The notes under the pieces were generated by a model. That model searched no databases and had not been told where the DNA came from. It saw only the letters and a list, made by a program, of their open reading frames with translations. A program made the position numbers and the translations under genes. A DNA stretch of 5,970 nt from Kiritimatiellia bacterium (lineage in GTDB: Bacteria; Verrucomicrobiota; Kiritimatiellia; UBA8416): the NCBI GenBank assembly GCA_007126175.1, contig SLBU01000027.1, positions 1-5,970 of the forward strand, written 5' to 3'. Below are positions 1-5,866 of this stretch, piece by piece. The stretch's first letter is position 1; each line of letters opens with the position of its first letter.

Positions 1-7
1 CCGACAT
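1..7 (-). CDS. rplL: 50S ribosomal protein L7/L12, first two codons only (partial)
   Basis: An ATG followed by TCG (Met-Ser) runs off the left edge of the window. It is preceded by a near-perfect Shine-Dalgarno sequence, TAAGGAG, six bases upstream. It comes directly after rplJ, where rplL lies in almost all bacteria, and L7/L12 is the stalk protein whose dimers bind the C-terminal helix of L10. The identification rests on position and on the ribosome binding site only, because two residues cannot identify a protein. Confidence 0.6.
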
Positions 8-14
8 GCTATGC

Positions 15-21
15 TCCTTAC
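15..21 (-). promoter_or_regulatory. Shine-Dalgarno sequence of the gene after rplJ
   Basis: The minus strand reads TAAGGAG, then a seven-base or shorter spacer and ATG at position 7. It is the strongest ribosome binding site in the window. That fits rplL, whose product is made in several-fold excess over other ribosomal proteins (known of the family). The rest of the 49-base gap after rplJ shows no clear hairpin. Confidence 0.6.
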
Positions 22-56
22 TTCTTTTACTCTTCACCGACAACCTGTTCCCGCGT

Positions 57-578
57 TCAGGCTGCGTTTTTCTTTTTCTCTTCGATTGCGGTTAACACAT
101 ATAACAAGCTCGACACCTTTGCGTGCATGACGCCAACAAGTTGCGTCATCGGTGCCTGAACTGTTCCGACAAGCTGAGCCAGCAGCACTTCGCGCGGCGG
201 CAAGTCTGCCATCGCTTCGATATCCTGCTCGGACAGCACCTGGGTGTTGAGGCTTCCACCCTTCACAACTAACAGCTTTTGTTCCTTCGTGAACGTCTTC
301 AGCATCTTTGCCACAGCCGTCACATCTGCCCCCCCCGTCACCATCACGGTCTTGCCGCTAAGCGCCTCTGCGGGAACACTGCGATCCGCCTGCTGTAGCA
401 CCACGCCTAACAAACTGTTCTTCACAACCAAAGCCTTTGCATCCACACCTTTCAAGGCGCTACGCAACAAGCTGAAATGCTTCACTTTCATCCCACTGTA
501 ATCAGCCAGCAAAATATGCTCGCTTGCCGCAACAGCATCAGATATCTCACGTAAAATTGCTTCTTTTTCCGGTCTCAT
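57..578 (-). CDS. rplJ: 50S ribosomal protein L10
   Basis: This 173-residue protein is the base of the ribosomal stalk. It anchors L7/L12 dimers and binds 23S rRNA together with L11. The N-terminal RNA-binding domain shows the family pattern, with ADYSGM near residue 25 and VVKNSL near residue 51, the latter matching the usual VVKNT. The segment LPPREVLLAQLVG, around residues 126-138, matches the conserved LPSREELLAKLLG. The C-terminal helix should carry the L7/L12 sites, and the protein ends in a lysine-rich tail. The ATG is supported by AAGGGAG about nine bases upstream. The gap to rplA is only 24 bases, which leaves no room for the long L10 autoregulatory leader often found before rplJ. 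Length is normal for the family. Confidence 0.96.
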   Translation of the reverse strand: MRPEKEAILREISDAVAASEHILLADYSGMKVKHFSLLRSALKGVDAKALVVKNSLLGVVLQQADRSVPAEALSGKTVMVTGGADVTAVAKMLKTFTKEQKLLVVKGGSLNTQVLSEQDIEAMADLPPREVLLAQLVGTVQAPMTQLVGVMHAKVSSLLYVLTAIEEKKKNAA

Positions 579-602
579 CGATACTCTCCCTTAGCCTACA
601 AA

Positions 603-1286
603 CTATTCCTTGATGTTGACACGTAAACCAACACCCATGGTGGTGGATACCGAGCAGTTGCGAATGTAGATCCCTTTCGCGCCCGCAGGTTTGGCCGCAC
701 GTACGGCCCCTGCCAAAGCCTTCACATTCTCGCACAAGTGGTCCACAGGAAACGATAGCTTCCCGACTGCTGCGGCTATGTTACCATGGCGATCCATGCG
801 AAACTCAACCCGCCCTCCTTTCGCAGCCTGCACCGCCGCGGCGGTATCGTCGCTCACCGTACCTGTCTTCGGATTCGGCATCAGACCCCGCGGCCCCAGC
901 ACGCGACCAAGCTTGCGCACTTCCTGCATCGCCTCCGGTGTCGCAATCGCCACATCAAAATCCGTGAAACCACCCTTGACCTTTTCGATCATGTCCTCAT
1001 TACCAACAAATTCAGCGCCTGCCTCACGGGCAGCATCCGCCGCAGCTCCAGCCGCAAATACCAGCACCCTGACAGGCTTACCCGTCCCGTGTGGTAATGC
1101 CACCGTACTGCGAATCGCATTCTCCGACTTGCGCGGGTCAATCCCCATCCGGAATGCAAGCTCCACCGACTCGTCAAACTTTGCCGCTGGATGTGCCTTT
1201 AGAAATGTCAGCGCTTCTTCAAGTTCCAGTACCGTCCGTGGTGCCTGGGCGCGGATCGCTTTGAACCGTTTGCCATGTTTTGGCAT
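603..1286 (-). CDS. rplA: 50S ribosomal protein L1
   Basis: This 227-residue protein forms the mobile L1 stalk that helps release deacylated tRNA from the E site. In many bacteria it also represses its own operon by binding mRNA. The family signature GRVLGPRGLMPNPKTGTV lies at about residues 127-144. The two-domain layout is visible: the outer parts of the chain (to about 65 and after about 160) form domain I, and the middle forms domain II. LPHGTGK at 64-70 is also conserved. The C-terminal STTMGVG replaces the more usual STMGPG. The ATG is preceded by GAGGAG six bases upstream, a strong site. The gap from rplK is 123 bases, unusually long. Length is close to the usual 230. Confidence 0.97.
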   Translation of the reverse strand: MPKHGKRFKAIRAQAPRTVLELEEALTFLKAHPAAKFDESVELAFRMGIDPRKSENAIRSTVALPHGTGKPVRVLVFAAGAAADAAREAGAEFVGNEDMIEKVKGGFTDFDVAIATPEAMQEVRKLGRVLGPRGLMPNPKTGTVSDDTAAAVQAAKGGRVEFRMDRHGNIAAAVGKLSFPVDHLCENVKALAGAVRAAKPAGAKGIYIRNCSVSTTMGVGLRVNIKE

Positions 1287-1313
1287 ATCTAACTCCTCTT
1301 TTCATAAGTACAA

Positions 1314-1329
1314 CCATTGCCACCAATGG
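1314..1329 (-). other. Small hairpin in the rplK-rplA gap
   Basis: CCATTG and CAATGG form a perfect 6-bp inverted repeat around a four-base loop (GTGG on the minus strand), about 28 bases before the rplA start codon. There is no T tract, so it is not an intrinsic terminator. The whole 123-base gap (1287-1409) holds no credible gene. A translational control site for rplA is possible, but a 6-bp stem can also occur by chance. Confidence 0.3.
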
Positions 1330-1409
1330 CGCACTCCCGGTCTGCGTCGACCCCATGCACACGAAACACCCGTTCCGTCCTTGGGCCAACTCCCAGTGTT
1401 ATCGCTTTC

Positions 1410-1838
1410 TTAGCCCTCAACAATCTCAATGCCCATGCTCCGGGCGGTGCCCTCGATCATTCGCATGGCAGCAGCTTCCGACCGGGCATTCAGATCATCC
1501 TTCTTCGTTTTCACAATCTCCTGCACCTGTGCCCGCGTAACTTGCCCGACTTTTTCCTTGTGCGGTTCGCCGGATCCCTTCGCTAGCCCCGCAGCACGCT
1601 TCAATAACGAAGCCGCAGGCGGACTCTTGGTCACAAACGTAAAAGAACGATCTGCAAACACGGAAATCACAACCGGAATCACCAGCCCCGCTTTTTCCTG
1701 TGTACGCGCGTTAAACGCCTTGCAGAACTCCATGATATTTACACCATGTTGACCCAACGCCGGACCAACGGGCGGGGCTGGATTCGCTTGCCCAGCCGGA
1801 ATCTGCAATTTAATCTCTCCGATGACTTTCTTGGCCAT
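1410..1838 (-). CDS. rplK: 50S ribosomal protein L11
   Basis: This 142-residue protein binds the GTPase-associated centre of 23S rRNA and is needed for factor-dependent GTP hydrolysis and for RelA-dependent stringent signalling. The N-terminal domain has [20 protein letters not shown] at residues 13-32, including the proline pair that contacts thiostrepton-type drugs. [13 protein letters not shown] follows. The C-terminal rRNA-binding domain carries the signature around residues 112-136, with KKDDLNA and [14 protein letters not shown]. The start ATG has GAGG about nine bases upstream. It follows nusG after a 78-base gap. Length is the family standard, and no key residue appears to be missing. 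Confidence 0.98.
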   Translation of the reverse strand: MAKKVIGEIKLQIPAGQANPAPPVGPALGQHGVNIMEFCKAFNARTQEKAGLVIPVVISVFADRSFTFVTKSPPAASLLKRAAGLAKGSGEPHKEKVGQVTRAQVQEIVKTKKDDLNARSEAAAMRMIEGTARSMGIEIVEG

Positions 1839-1887
1839 CTCTATGCCTCACTCTCTACTGTCTTTACGGTTACCGCTTCTGCAGACC

Positions 1888-1909
1888 AAACCCATGCCAG
1901 CATGGGCTC
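1888..1909 (-). other. Hairpin between nusG and rplK, possible leader element
   Basis: CCCATG and CATGGG pair perfectly around a CTGG loop. On the minus-strand RNA the stem extends by G-U, A-U and G-U pairs to about 9 bp. The wobble pairs form only in RNA made from the minus strand, the direction of the operon. No T tract long enough for termination follows. The site is where L1 binds the rplK leader in E. coli, but I could not match it to the L1-binding consensus, so its function is unassigned. Confidence 0.35.
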
Positions 1910-1916
1910 TATACGC

Positions 1917-2465
1917 CTACGCACGCTCAACTTGCCAATACTCCAACTCCACCGAAACCAGACGATCGAAAATCGCCACCGACACCTTCAGGCGACCACG
2001 CTCCGGATCAATCTCATCCACGGTACCATTCAAATTCACAAACGGACCATCCGTAATCTTGATCGTCTCGCCCACCTCATAGGTAACCTTGGGCGCAACT
2101 TTCTCTTTTTTCTCTTCCACCTGGTTCAGGACAACATCCACCTCCTCCGCCGGAAGTGGCACCGGACGCTCCCCACCGACAAACCCGATGACGCCCGTGG
2201 TCTCCTTGATGAAATGCCACGTACGCTCGACCAATTGGCGGTTCTCATCATATAAGGCAATATGTACAAGAACATACCCCGGGAAAAACTTACGTGTCGT
2301 TGTTGTACGCACGCCGCGCTTGACCTCCGAGACCTTCTCCGTTGGGATGATCACTTCACCAATATAGTCTGCCATCTCATCAATGGCCACACGCTTCAAA
2401 ATGCCATCGCGGACTTTTGACTCCTGCCCCGTGAGCGTATGTACCACAAACCACTGTTTTTCCAT
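1917..2465 (-). CDS. nusG: Transcription termination/antitermination factor NusG
   Basis: This 182-residue protein binds the clamp of RNA polymerase with its N-terminal NGN domain. Its C-terminal KOW domain contacts Rho or ribosomal protein S10, which couples transcription to translation. The NGN domain spans about residues 1-115: it opens with KQWFVVHT, and has KFFPGYVLV at 59-67 and ETTGVIGFVGG at 88-98. The KOW domain, residues 128-182, shows VGETIKITDGPFVNLNGTV. In the usual VSIFGR motif the glycine is replaced by aspartate (VAIFDR), a small deviation. The start is preceded by GAGGT about ten bases upstream, and the gene begins 15 bases after the secE stop, so the two are probably translated from one message. 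Length is typical. Confidence 0.97.
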   Translation of the reverse strand: MEKQWFVVHTLTGQESKVRDGILKRVAIDEMADYIGEVIIPTEKVSEVKRGVRTTTTRKFFPGYVLVHIALYDENRQLVERTWHFIKETTGVIGFVGGERPVPLPAEEVDVVLNQVEEKKEKVAPKVTYEVGETIKITDGPFVNLNGTVDEIDPERGRLKVSVAIFDRLVSVELEYWQVERA

Positions 2466-2480
2466 TTGCCGTTACCTCGG

Positions 2481-2696
2481 TTATCCTCTCGGCACAAGCC
2501 AGCGAAGACAAAATTCCAGAACCGTGTCACTGATTCCAACGTACAACCCTAGAAGCATTACCCCAACAATCACAACCACGGTGTGCATCACGAGCGCACG
2601 CCGACTCGGCCAAGTCGAGCGCTTCATCTCAAGCACGACTTCGTGCAGATAATTCTGCAACCGCTTCAGCGGTGACTGCTTCTTTTCTTCACTCAT
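2481..2696 (-). CDS. secE: Preprotein translocase subunit SecE
   Basis: This 71-residue single-span membrane protein is the clamp of the SecYEG protein export channel. The family core is visible: an amphipathic helix, about residues 13-33, carries EVVLEMKRSTWPSRR, with the conserved K and WPSR. One hydrophobic span follows, about residues 36-56 (VMHTVVVIVGVMLLGLYVGI). This is the short one-helix form found in most bacteria, not the three-helix E. coli form. I chose the ATG at 2696, with GGGGG just upstream. The open frame continues upstream into the tRNA-Trp gene, where it cannot be coding. It lies between tRNA-Trp and nusG, the usual arrangement. Confidence 0.95.
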   Translation of the reverse strand: MSEEKKQSPLKRLQNYLHEVVLEMKRSTWPSRRALVMHTVVVIVGVMLLGLYVGISDTVLEFCLRWLVPRG

Positions 2697-2758
2697 CCTA
2701 CCCCCGTGCACGCAATACGCAGCATCCGATCGCCGTCTGCTCCCAGCAGCTATCGCGC

Positions 2759-2835
2759 TGGCAGGCCAGGAGGGAATCGAACCCCCAACCCCCGGTTTTG
2801 GAGACCGGTGCTCTGCCAAATTGAGCTACTGGCCT
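2759..2835 (-). tRNA. tRNA-Trp, anticodon CCA
   Basis: A full 77-base cloverleaf is present. The acceptor AGGCCAG pairs with CTGGCCT, followed by discriminator G and an encoded CCA. The D arm is GCTC/GAGC. The anticodon stem CCGGT/ACCGG closes the loop CTCCAAA, which reads CCA for the Trp codon UGG. The T arm has loop TTCGATT and stem GGGGG/CCCTC with one G-T pair. It starts 10 bases after the rpmG stop codon and ends 62 bases before secE, inside the operon, so RNase P and 3' processing should cut the mRNA here. Confidence 0.98.
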
Positions 2836-2845
2836 AAACAAAAGC

Positions 2846-2998
2846 CTATTTGATCTCCCGGTGCATCGTACGCTTCTTGTCGAAACGACAAAACTTCAAG
2901 ATCTCTAAACGCCCTGGCGTCTGCGTCTTGTTCTTCGTTGTTGTATAATTGCGCTGCTTGCACTCTGTACAAGCCAACGTGATTTGCTCTCTGGGCAT
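2846..2998 (-). CDS. rpmG: 50S ribosomal protein L33
   Basis: This 50-residue protein of the large subunit sits near the E site. The sequence begins [18 protein letters not shown] and continues with TTTKNK and [11 protein letters not shown], a clear L33 pattern. It ends MHREIK. It was found by translating the minus strand from the ATG at 2998, since a different frame here is longer. The zinc-ribbon form normally has two CxxC pairs. Here the first is intact (Cys10, Cys13), but the second reads CRFD (Cys37 and Asp40), so one cysteine is replaced by aspartate. Zinc binding through Cys3-Asp is possible but not shown. GGTGGTGAGAG lies upstream as a modest ribosome binding site. It follows tuf after 85 bases. 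Confidence 0.95.
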   Translation of the reverse strand: MPREQITLACTECKQRNYTTTKNKTQTPGRLEILKFCRFDKKRTMHREIK

Positions 2999-3024
2999 CT
3001 CTCACCACCCGTCTACGGACACTA

Positions 3025-3056
3025 CAACCCCGTGACGCTTGTACGCCACGGGGTTG
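3025..3056 (-). other. Strong RNA hairpin between tuf and rpmG
   Basis: CAACCCCGTG and CACGGGGTTG form a perfect 10-bp inverted repeat. On the minus-strand RNA the inner bases GCGU and GCGU add four more pairs (G-U, C-G, G-C, U-G), giving a 14-bp stem closed by the tetraloop ACAA. The two wobble pairs would be mismatches in plus-strand RNA, so the structure belongs to the operon transcript. The bases after it are GTAGTGTCC, with no U tract, so it is not a standard intrinsic terminator. It begins 27 bases after the tuf stop. It may protect the abundant tuf message or reduce readthrough into rpmG (inference). Confidence 0.75.
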
Positions 3057-3083
3057 GCAATCGCCTGTGTATCCAGATTCCTG

Positions 3084-4292
3084 TTATTTCAAGATCTTGG
3101 CAACCGTGCCAGCACCAACCGTGCGACCACCCTCGCGAATCGCGAAGCGCATCTTGTCTTCGAGCGCCACGGGCTGGATCAATTTGACCATCATCTGCAC
3201 GTTGTCACCGGGCATTACCATTTCCACGCCTTCTGGCAGGGTGATATCACCCGTCACATCCGTCGTACGGATGTAGAACTGCGGACGGTAGCCCTTGAAG
3301 AATGGCGTATGGCGCCCACCCTCATCTTTGCTCAGGATATACACCTCAGCTTCAAACTCGGTGTGCGGCGTGATCGAACCCGGCTTCGCCAGAACCTGAC
3401 CACGCTCGACGCCGTCTTTCTTGGTGCCACGCAGCAATACGCCCACGTTGTCACCCGCCTGACCCTGATCGAGCAGCTTGCGGAACATCTCCACACCCGT
3501 TGCCGTGGTCTTCGAAGTGGGGTGAATACCAACGATCTCAACCTCTTCACCAACCTTGATCACACCACGCTCGATACGTCCTGTAACCACCGTGCCGCGA
3601 CCTTCAATCGAGAACACATCCTCGATCGGCATCAGGAACGCCTGATCCACCGCACGCACTGGCTCGGGAATGTAGTTATCCAGCGCTTCCATCAATTCCG
3701 TGATCGAACCGCAGCCAGGATCATCCGGCGTGTTCACTTGTGTCGCCGCCAAGGCATCACCGCGAATGATCGGAATATCGTCGCCCGGGAAATCGTACTT
3801 GGATAGCAGCTCGCGCAACTCCAACTCGACCAGCTCAATCAACTCCTCATCATCCACAAGGTTCACCTTGTTCAAATAGACGACAATGGCTGGCACACCA
3901 ACCTGACGCGCCAGCAGGATGTGCTCACGTGTCTGGGGCATCGGGCCATCCGTGGCCGAACATACCAGAATCGCACCATCCATCTGCGCCGCACCGGTAA
4001 TCATGTTCTTCACGTAGTCAGCATGTCCCGGACAATCAACGTGCGCGTAATGGCGGTTCTCCGTCGAATACTCTACGTGCGAAGTGGCAATCGTCAGAAT
4101 CTTGGTCGAATCACGGCGACCCTGCGACTCCGAAGCCTTGGCGACCTCATCATACGCAATGAACTTGCTCAACCCCTTAACGCCCTGCACACGTGTAATC
4201 GCTGCCGTCAGCGTCGTCTTGCCATGGTCAACGTGACCAATGGTACCTACGTTTACGTGCGGCTTCGTCCTCTCGAATTTCTCTTTAGCCAT
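3084..4292 (-). CDS. tuf: Elongation factor Tu with variant nucleotide-binding motifs
   Basis: EF-Tu is the GTPase that carries aminoacyl-tRNA to the ribosomal A site. This 402-residue copy has a normal P-loop, GHVDHGKT at 19-26, and an intact DCPGH at 86-90 including the catalytic His90. Domain II (GRGTVVTGR onward) and domain III ([15 protein letters not shown], ending [15 protein letters not shown]) are close to consensus. The G domain is odd in three places. Switch I has five extra residues, and RGITINT is replaced by KILTIAT, although the Mg-coordinating Thr (Thr67) is kept. The guanine motif NKxD reads NKVN at 141-144. The SAL motif reads DAL at 179-181. The ATG is preceded by GAGGGAGAG. 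It follows tRNA-Thr by 124 bases. The reading frame is unbroken, so I take it as functional. Confidence 0.97.
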   Translation of the reverse strand: MAKEKFERTKPHVNVGTIGHVDHGKTTLTAAITRVQGVKGLSKFIAYDEVAKASESQGRRDSTKILTIATSHVEYSTENRHYAHVDCPGHADYVKNMITGAAQMDGAILVCSATDGPMPQTREHILLARQVGVPAIVVYLNKVNLVDDEELIELVELELRELLSKYDFPGDDIPIIRGDALAATQVNTPDDPGCGSITELMEALDNYIPEPVRAVDQAFLMPIEDVFSIEGRGTVVTGRIERGVIKVGEEVEIVGIHPTSKTTATGVEMFRKLLDQGQAGDNVGVLLRGTKKDGVERGQVLAKPGSITPHTEFEAEVYILSKDEGGRHTPFFKGYRPQFYIRTTDVTGDITLPEGVEMVMPGDNVQMMVKLIQPVALEDKMRFAIREGGRTVGAGTVAKILK

Positions 4293-4361
4293 GCTATCTC
4301 TCCCTCTTTCTCTTCTCTACCCGTCACATACGACGTTCTTGTTGCCTCGTTGTTCACCCAA

Positions 4362-4376
4362 CCGGATACGTTCCGG
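4362..4376 (-). other. Small hairpin in the tuf leader
   Basis: CCGGA and TCCGG pair around a five-base loop, midway in the 124-base gap between tRNA-Thr and tuf. It has no T tract. It may be part of the tuf 5' leader structure or nothing at all. The rest of the gap ends in a purine-rich run (AGAGAAGAGAAAGAGGGAG) that includes the ribosome binding site of tuf. Confidence 0.25.
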
Positions 4377-4416
4377 CAAAACACCATCATCAATCAAACT
4401 GTACTACCACTTGTTG

Positions 4417-4492
4417 TGGAGCCCATGAGCGGGATCGAACCGCTGACCTCGTCCTTACCAAGGACGTGCTCTGCCGACTGAGCTACATGGGC
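4417..4492 (-). tRNA. tRNA-Thr, anticodon GGT
   Basis: A complete 76-base cloverleaf is present. The acceptor GCCCATG pairs with CATGGGC, followed by discriminator T and an encoded CCA. The D arm is GCTC/GAGC. The anticodon stem CGTCC/GGACG closes the loop TTGGTAA, which reads GGT for Thr codons ACC and ACU. The T arm has stem AGCGG/CCGCT and loop TTCGATC. In E. coli the gene just upstream of tufB is also tRNA-Thr(GGU), so this link between a threonine tRNA and tuf is an old arrangement. Confidence 0.98.
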
Positions 4493-4815
4493 ATCGGCCC
4501 TGAAAGCCCGCCTTGCTGAAATATATGTATCCTAACAATAGTACCCAGAGGAGAACGATGTAAGACTGCTTCCTATGCAGAAAACTACATGCACCCCATC
4601 CCTTTCGCTTCTATCCGATCGTGAGAAAAACAGCCGATAGGGTACCATGAGTCACTCTACTGTCAACAACTTTTCCGCCCATTTCATATTTTTCCGGTAA
4701 GATCACCGACTGGTTCACATTCCCGGAGCCCCAACCTGCCGCTGGCAACCCCCTGGCTGTGCCCGCCCGGCATACCCTCCGCGCCCACCCCCAGACGCAG
4801 ACGCCCGCACCGGCC
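4493..4815. other. Non-coding stretch between the radical SAM gene and tRNA-Thr
   Basis: No credible gene is seen on either strand here. The half nearest the radical SAM stop is GC-rich and has an imperfect hairpin (GCCG...CGGC) without a T tract, so I cannot point to a terminator for that gene. The half near the tRNA is richer in AT and holds the candidate promoter listed separately. A second possible -10, TACTAT, lies near 4540, but without a good -35. Confidence 0.6.
4639..4666 (-). promoter_or_regulatory. Candidate sigma-70-type promoter for the tRNA-Thr-tuf operon
   Basis: The minus strand has a perfect -35 hexamer, TTGACA (4661-4666), 16 bases from TACCCT (4639-4644), a weak -10 matching three of six consensus bases. 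It faces the tRNA-Thr gene, about 147 bases downstream. It is the best match in the only long non-coding stretch before the operon. The perfect -35 is notable, but the weak -10 keeps confidence moderate. Confidence 0.5.
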
Positions 4816-5772
4816 TTATTCGCGAACAAGTTGATAATACGCCTCCCGATCCTCCGATGGTCGCACGCGACCCAGATCGATCAATTCCTGCAAACCGGCC
4901 TGAATGTCGGCCTCTCTCCTCCCAATACCGGTAGCCAACTCATCCAAGGTACAGCCCCGGCGCCCTAACAATGCCAGAATCTGCGCCGTCAGCCCCCCCT
5001 GATCTTCGCTGCTTTGCGCCGCATCGGCAGAGGCACATTCAGCCAACGGGCCAATGACGACCGCGCGCGGCCCGAAATATGCGGCATAGCGCAACAGGAC
5101 ATCCGCTGGCACCGGACCCGACCGCCGATCCGCTGGCGGTCGCACCACCGTGTTCAATTCGACCCTGTCCGCGGCAAGCAGCGCCGCGTGTGCGGCGATC
5201 CGGCGCGCCGCATCCTCTGTATCGTTCACCCCTGCCACAAACATGACCTCTAAGCGTAACGCCCCCGTAAAATCCCGGCGAAACGCTCGCAACCCCGCCA
5301 GATACTCCTCGAATCGCAGCCCCAACGCCGGCTGATTCAACGTTTCGAGAGAAGCGTCATCCCAACCACTGAGAGAGATCTTCACAATATCGGCGCGCGC
5401 CGCATCACGTCGAACCTCCGGCATCCACATCAAGCTACCATTACTTAATAATACGACGGGGATCTCACACATGCCATGAATCGCATCAATCACTGCGCCA
5501 AAGCCCGTATGCAAGGTCGGCTCCCCACGCCCGGCTAACGTCACCACATCCGCCGTCCCGCCTGCACCCAGCCAAGCCCGGAACTCCCCCAGCACCACGC
5601 CCAACGGCACATAGGCATCCCGCTGCAGGGTGCAGGTCTGTGTCGGGCCCGCCTCACAAAATATACAGTTGAAACTGCAAACCCGCTGCCCCAGCAAATC
5701 AATGCCCAATGAACGCCCAAACCGGCGAGAGGCAACTGGCCCAAACAAATATCTGAACCCGCCGCTTGTCAT
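4816..5772 (-). CDS. Radical SAM protein, wyosine-like Fe-S oxidoreductase family (COG0731)
   Basis: This 318-residue protein has the radical SAM cluster motif CSFNCIFC, with Cys32, Cys36 and Cys39 binding a [4Fe-4S] cluster that cleaves S-adenosylmethionine to a radical. The N-terminal YLFGPVASRRFGRSLGIDLLG and the motif GRGEPTLH at 81-88 are typical of COG0731, the family that includes archaeal wyosine tRNA-modification enzymes. The last 60 or so residues look like a winged-helix module (ILALLGRRGCTLDELATG onward), which may bind nucleic acid or protein. Bacteria do not make wyosine, so the substrate is unknown. I chose the ATG at 5772, with GAGGGTGG upstream; an in-frame GTG at 5832 lies inside the preceding terminator hairpin and is unlikely. 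It follows a ferredoxin gene, a plausible electron donor. Confidence 0.88.
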   Translation of the reverse strand: MTSGGFRYLFGPVASRRFGRSLGIDLLGQRVCSFNCIFCEAGPTQTCTLQRDAYVPLGVVLGEFRAWLGAGGTADVVTLAGRGEPTLHTGFGAVIDAIHGMCEIPVVLLSNGSLMWMPEVRRDAARADIVKISLSGWDDASLETLNQPALGLRFEEYLAGLRAFRRDFTGALRLEVMFVAGVNDTEDAARRIAAHAALLAADRVELNTVVRPPADRRSGPVPADVLLRYAAYFGPRAVVIGPLAECASADAAQSSEDQGGLTAQILALLGRRGCTLDELATGIGRREADIQAGLQELIDLGRVRPSEDREAYYQLVRE

Positions 5773-5815
5773 GCCACCCTCTCTGTATTTTGGTACCATC
5801 ACCCGCTGGCCATCC

Positions 5816-5848
5816 AAAAAAAATGGCCGCACGGATGTCCGTGCGGCC
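5816..5848 (-). terminator. Intrinsic terminator after the ferredoxin gene
   Basis: On the minus strand GGCCGCACGGA and TCCGTGCGGCC form a perfect 11-bp stem around two bases (or 10 bp with a four-base loop). One base later comes a run of eight T. This is a textbook Rho-independent terminator. It lies 19 bases after the ferredoxin stop and 44 bases before the radical SAM start. There is no T tract on the other side, so it works in one direction only. Confidence 0.93.
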
Positions 5849-5866
5849 TACGCGGTAAACCGCCAC

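Noticed and set aside
1219..1356. A 45-codon minus-strand frame in the rplK-rplA gap
   Set aside because: It overlaps the start of rplA in another frame, shows no ribosome binding site and looks like no protein I know.
691..1413. A 240-codon open frame on the plus strand
   Set aside because: It lies antisense to rplA and the rplK-rplA gap, with a composition (rich in Ala, Ser, Thr, Pro) typical of a shadow frame and no recognisable domain.
1871..1899. Possible promoter before rplK (TTGGTC, 17 bases, TAAAGA)
   Set aside because: Both hexamers are poor matches, at a level expected by chance in any gap of this size.
2697..2819. N-terminal extension of SecE
   Set aside because: The frame stays open upstream, but it runs into tRNA-Trp, and the ATG at 2696 gives a normal SecE.
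2826..3008. A 60-codon minus-strand frame at the rpmG locus
   Set aside because: It is an out-of-frame overlap of rpmG; the L33 protein is encoded in a shorter neighbouring frame starting at 2998.
3039..3806. A 255-codon open frame on the plus strand
   Set aside because: It is fully antisense to tuf, with His- and Arg-rich sequence as expected from the complement of a highly conserved gene.
4611..4829. A 72-codon minus-strand frame between the radical SAM gene and tRNA-Thr
   Set aside because: Its start overlaps the end of the radical SAM gene, it covers the candidate promoter, and its sequence has no recognisable features.
5773..5832. Upstream GTG start for the radical SAM protein
   Set aside because: The GTG lies in the terminator stem, and the extra 20 residues do not look like part of the family.
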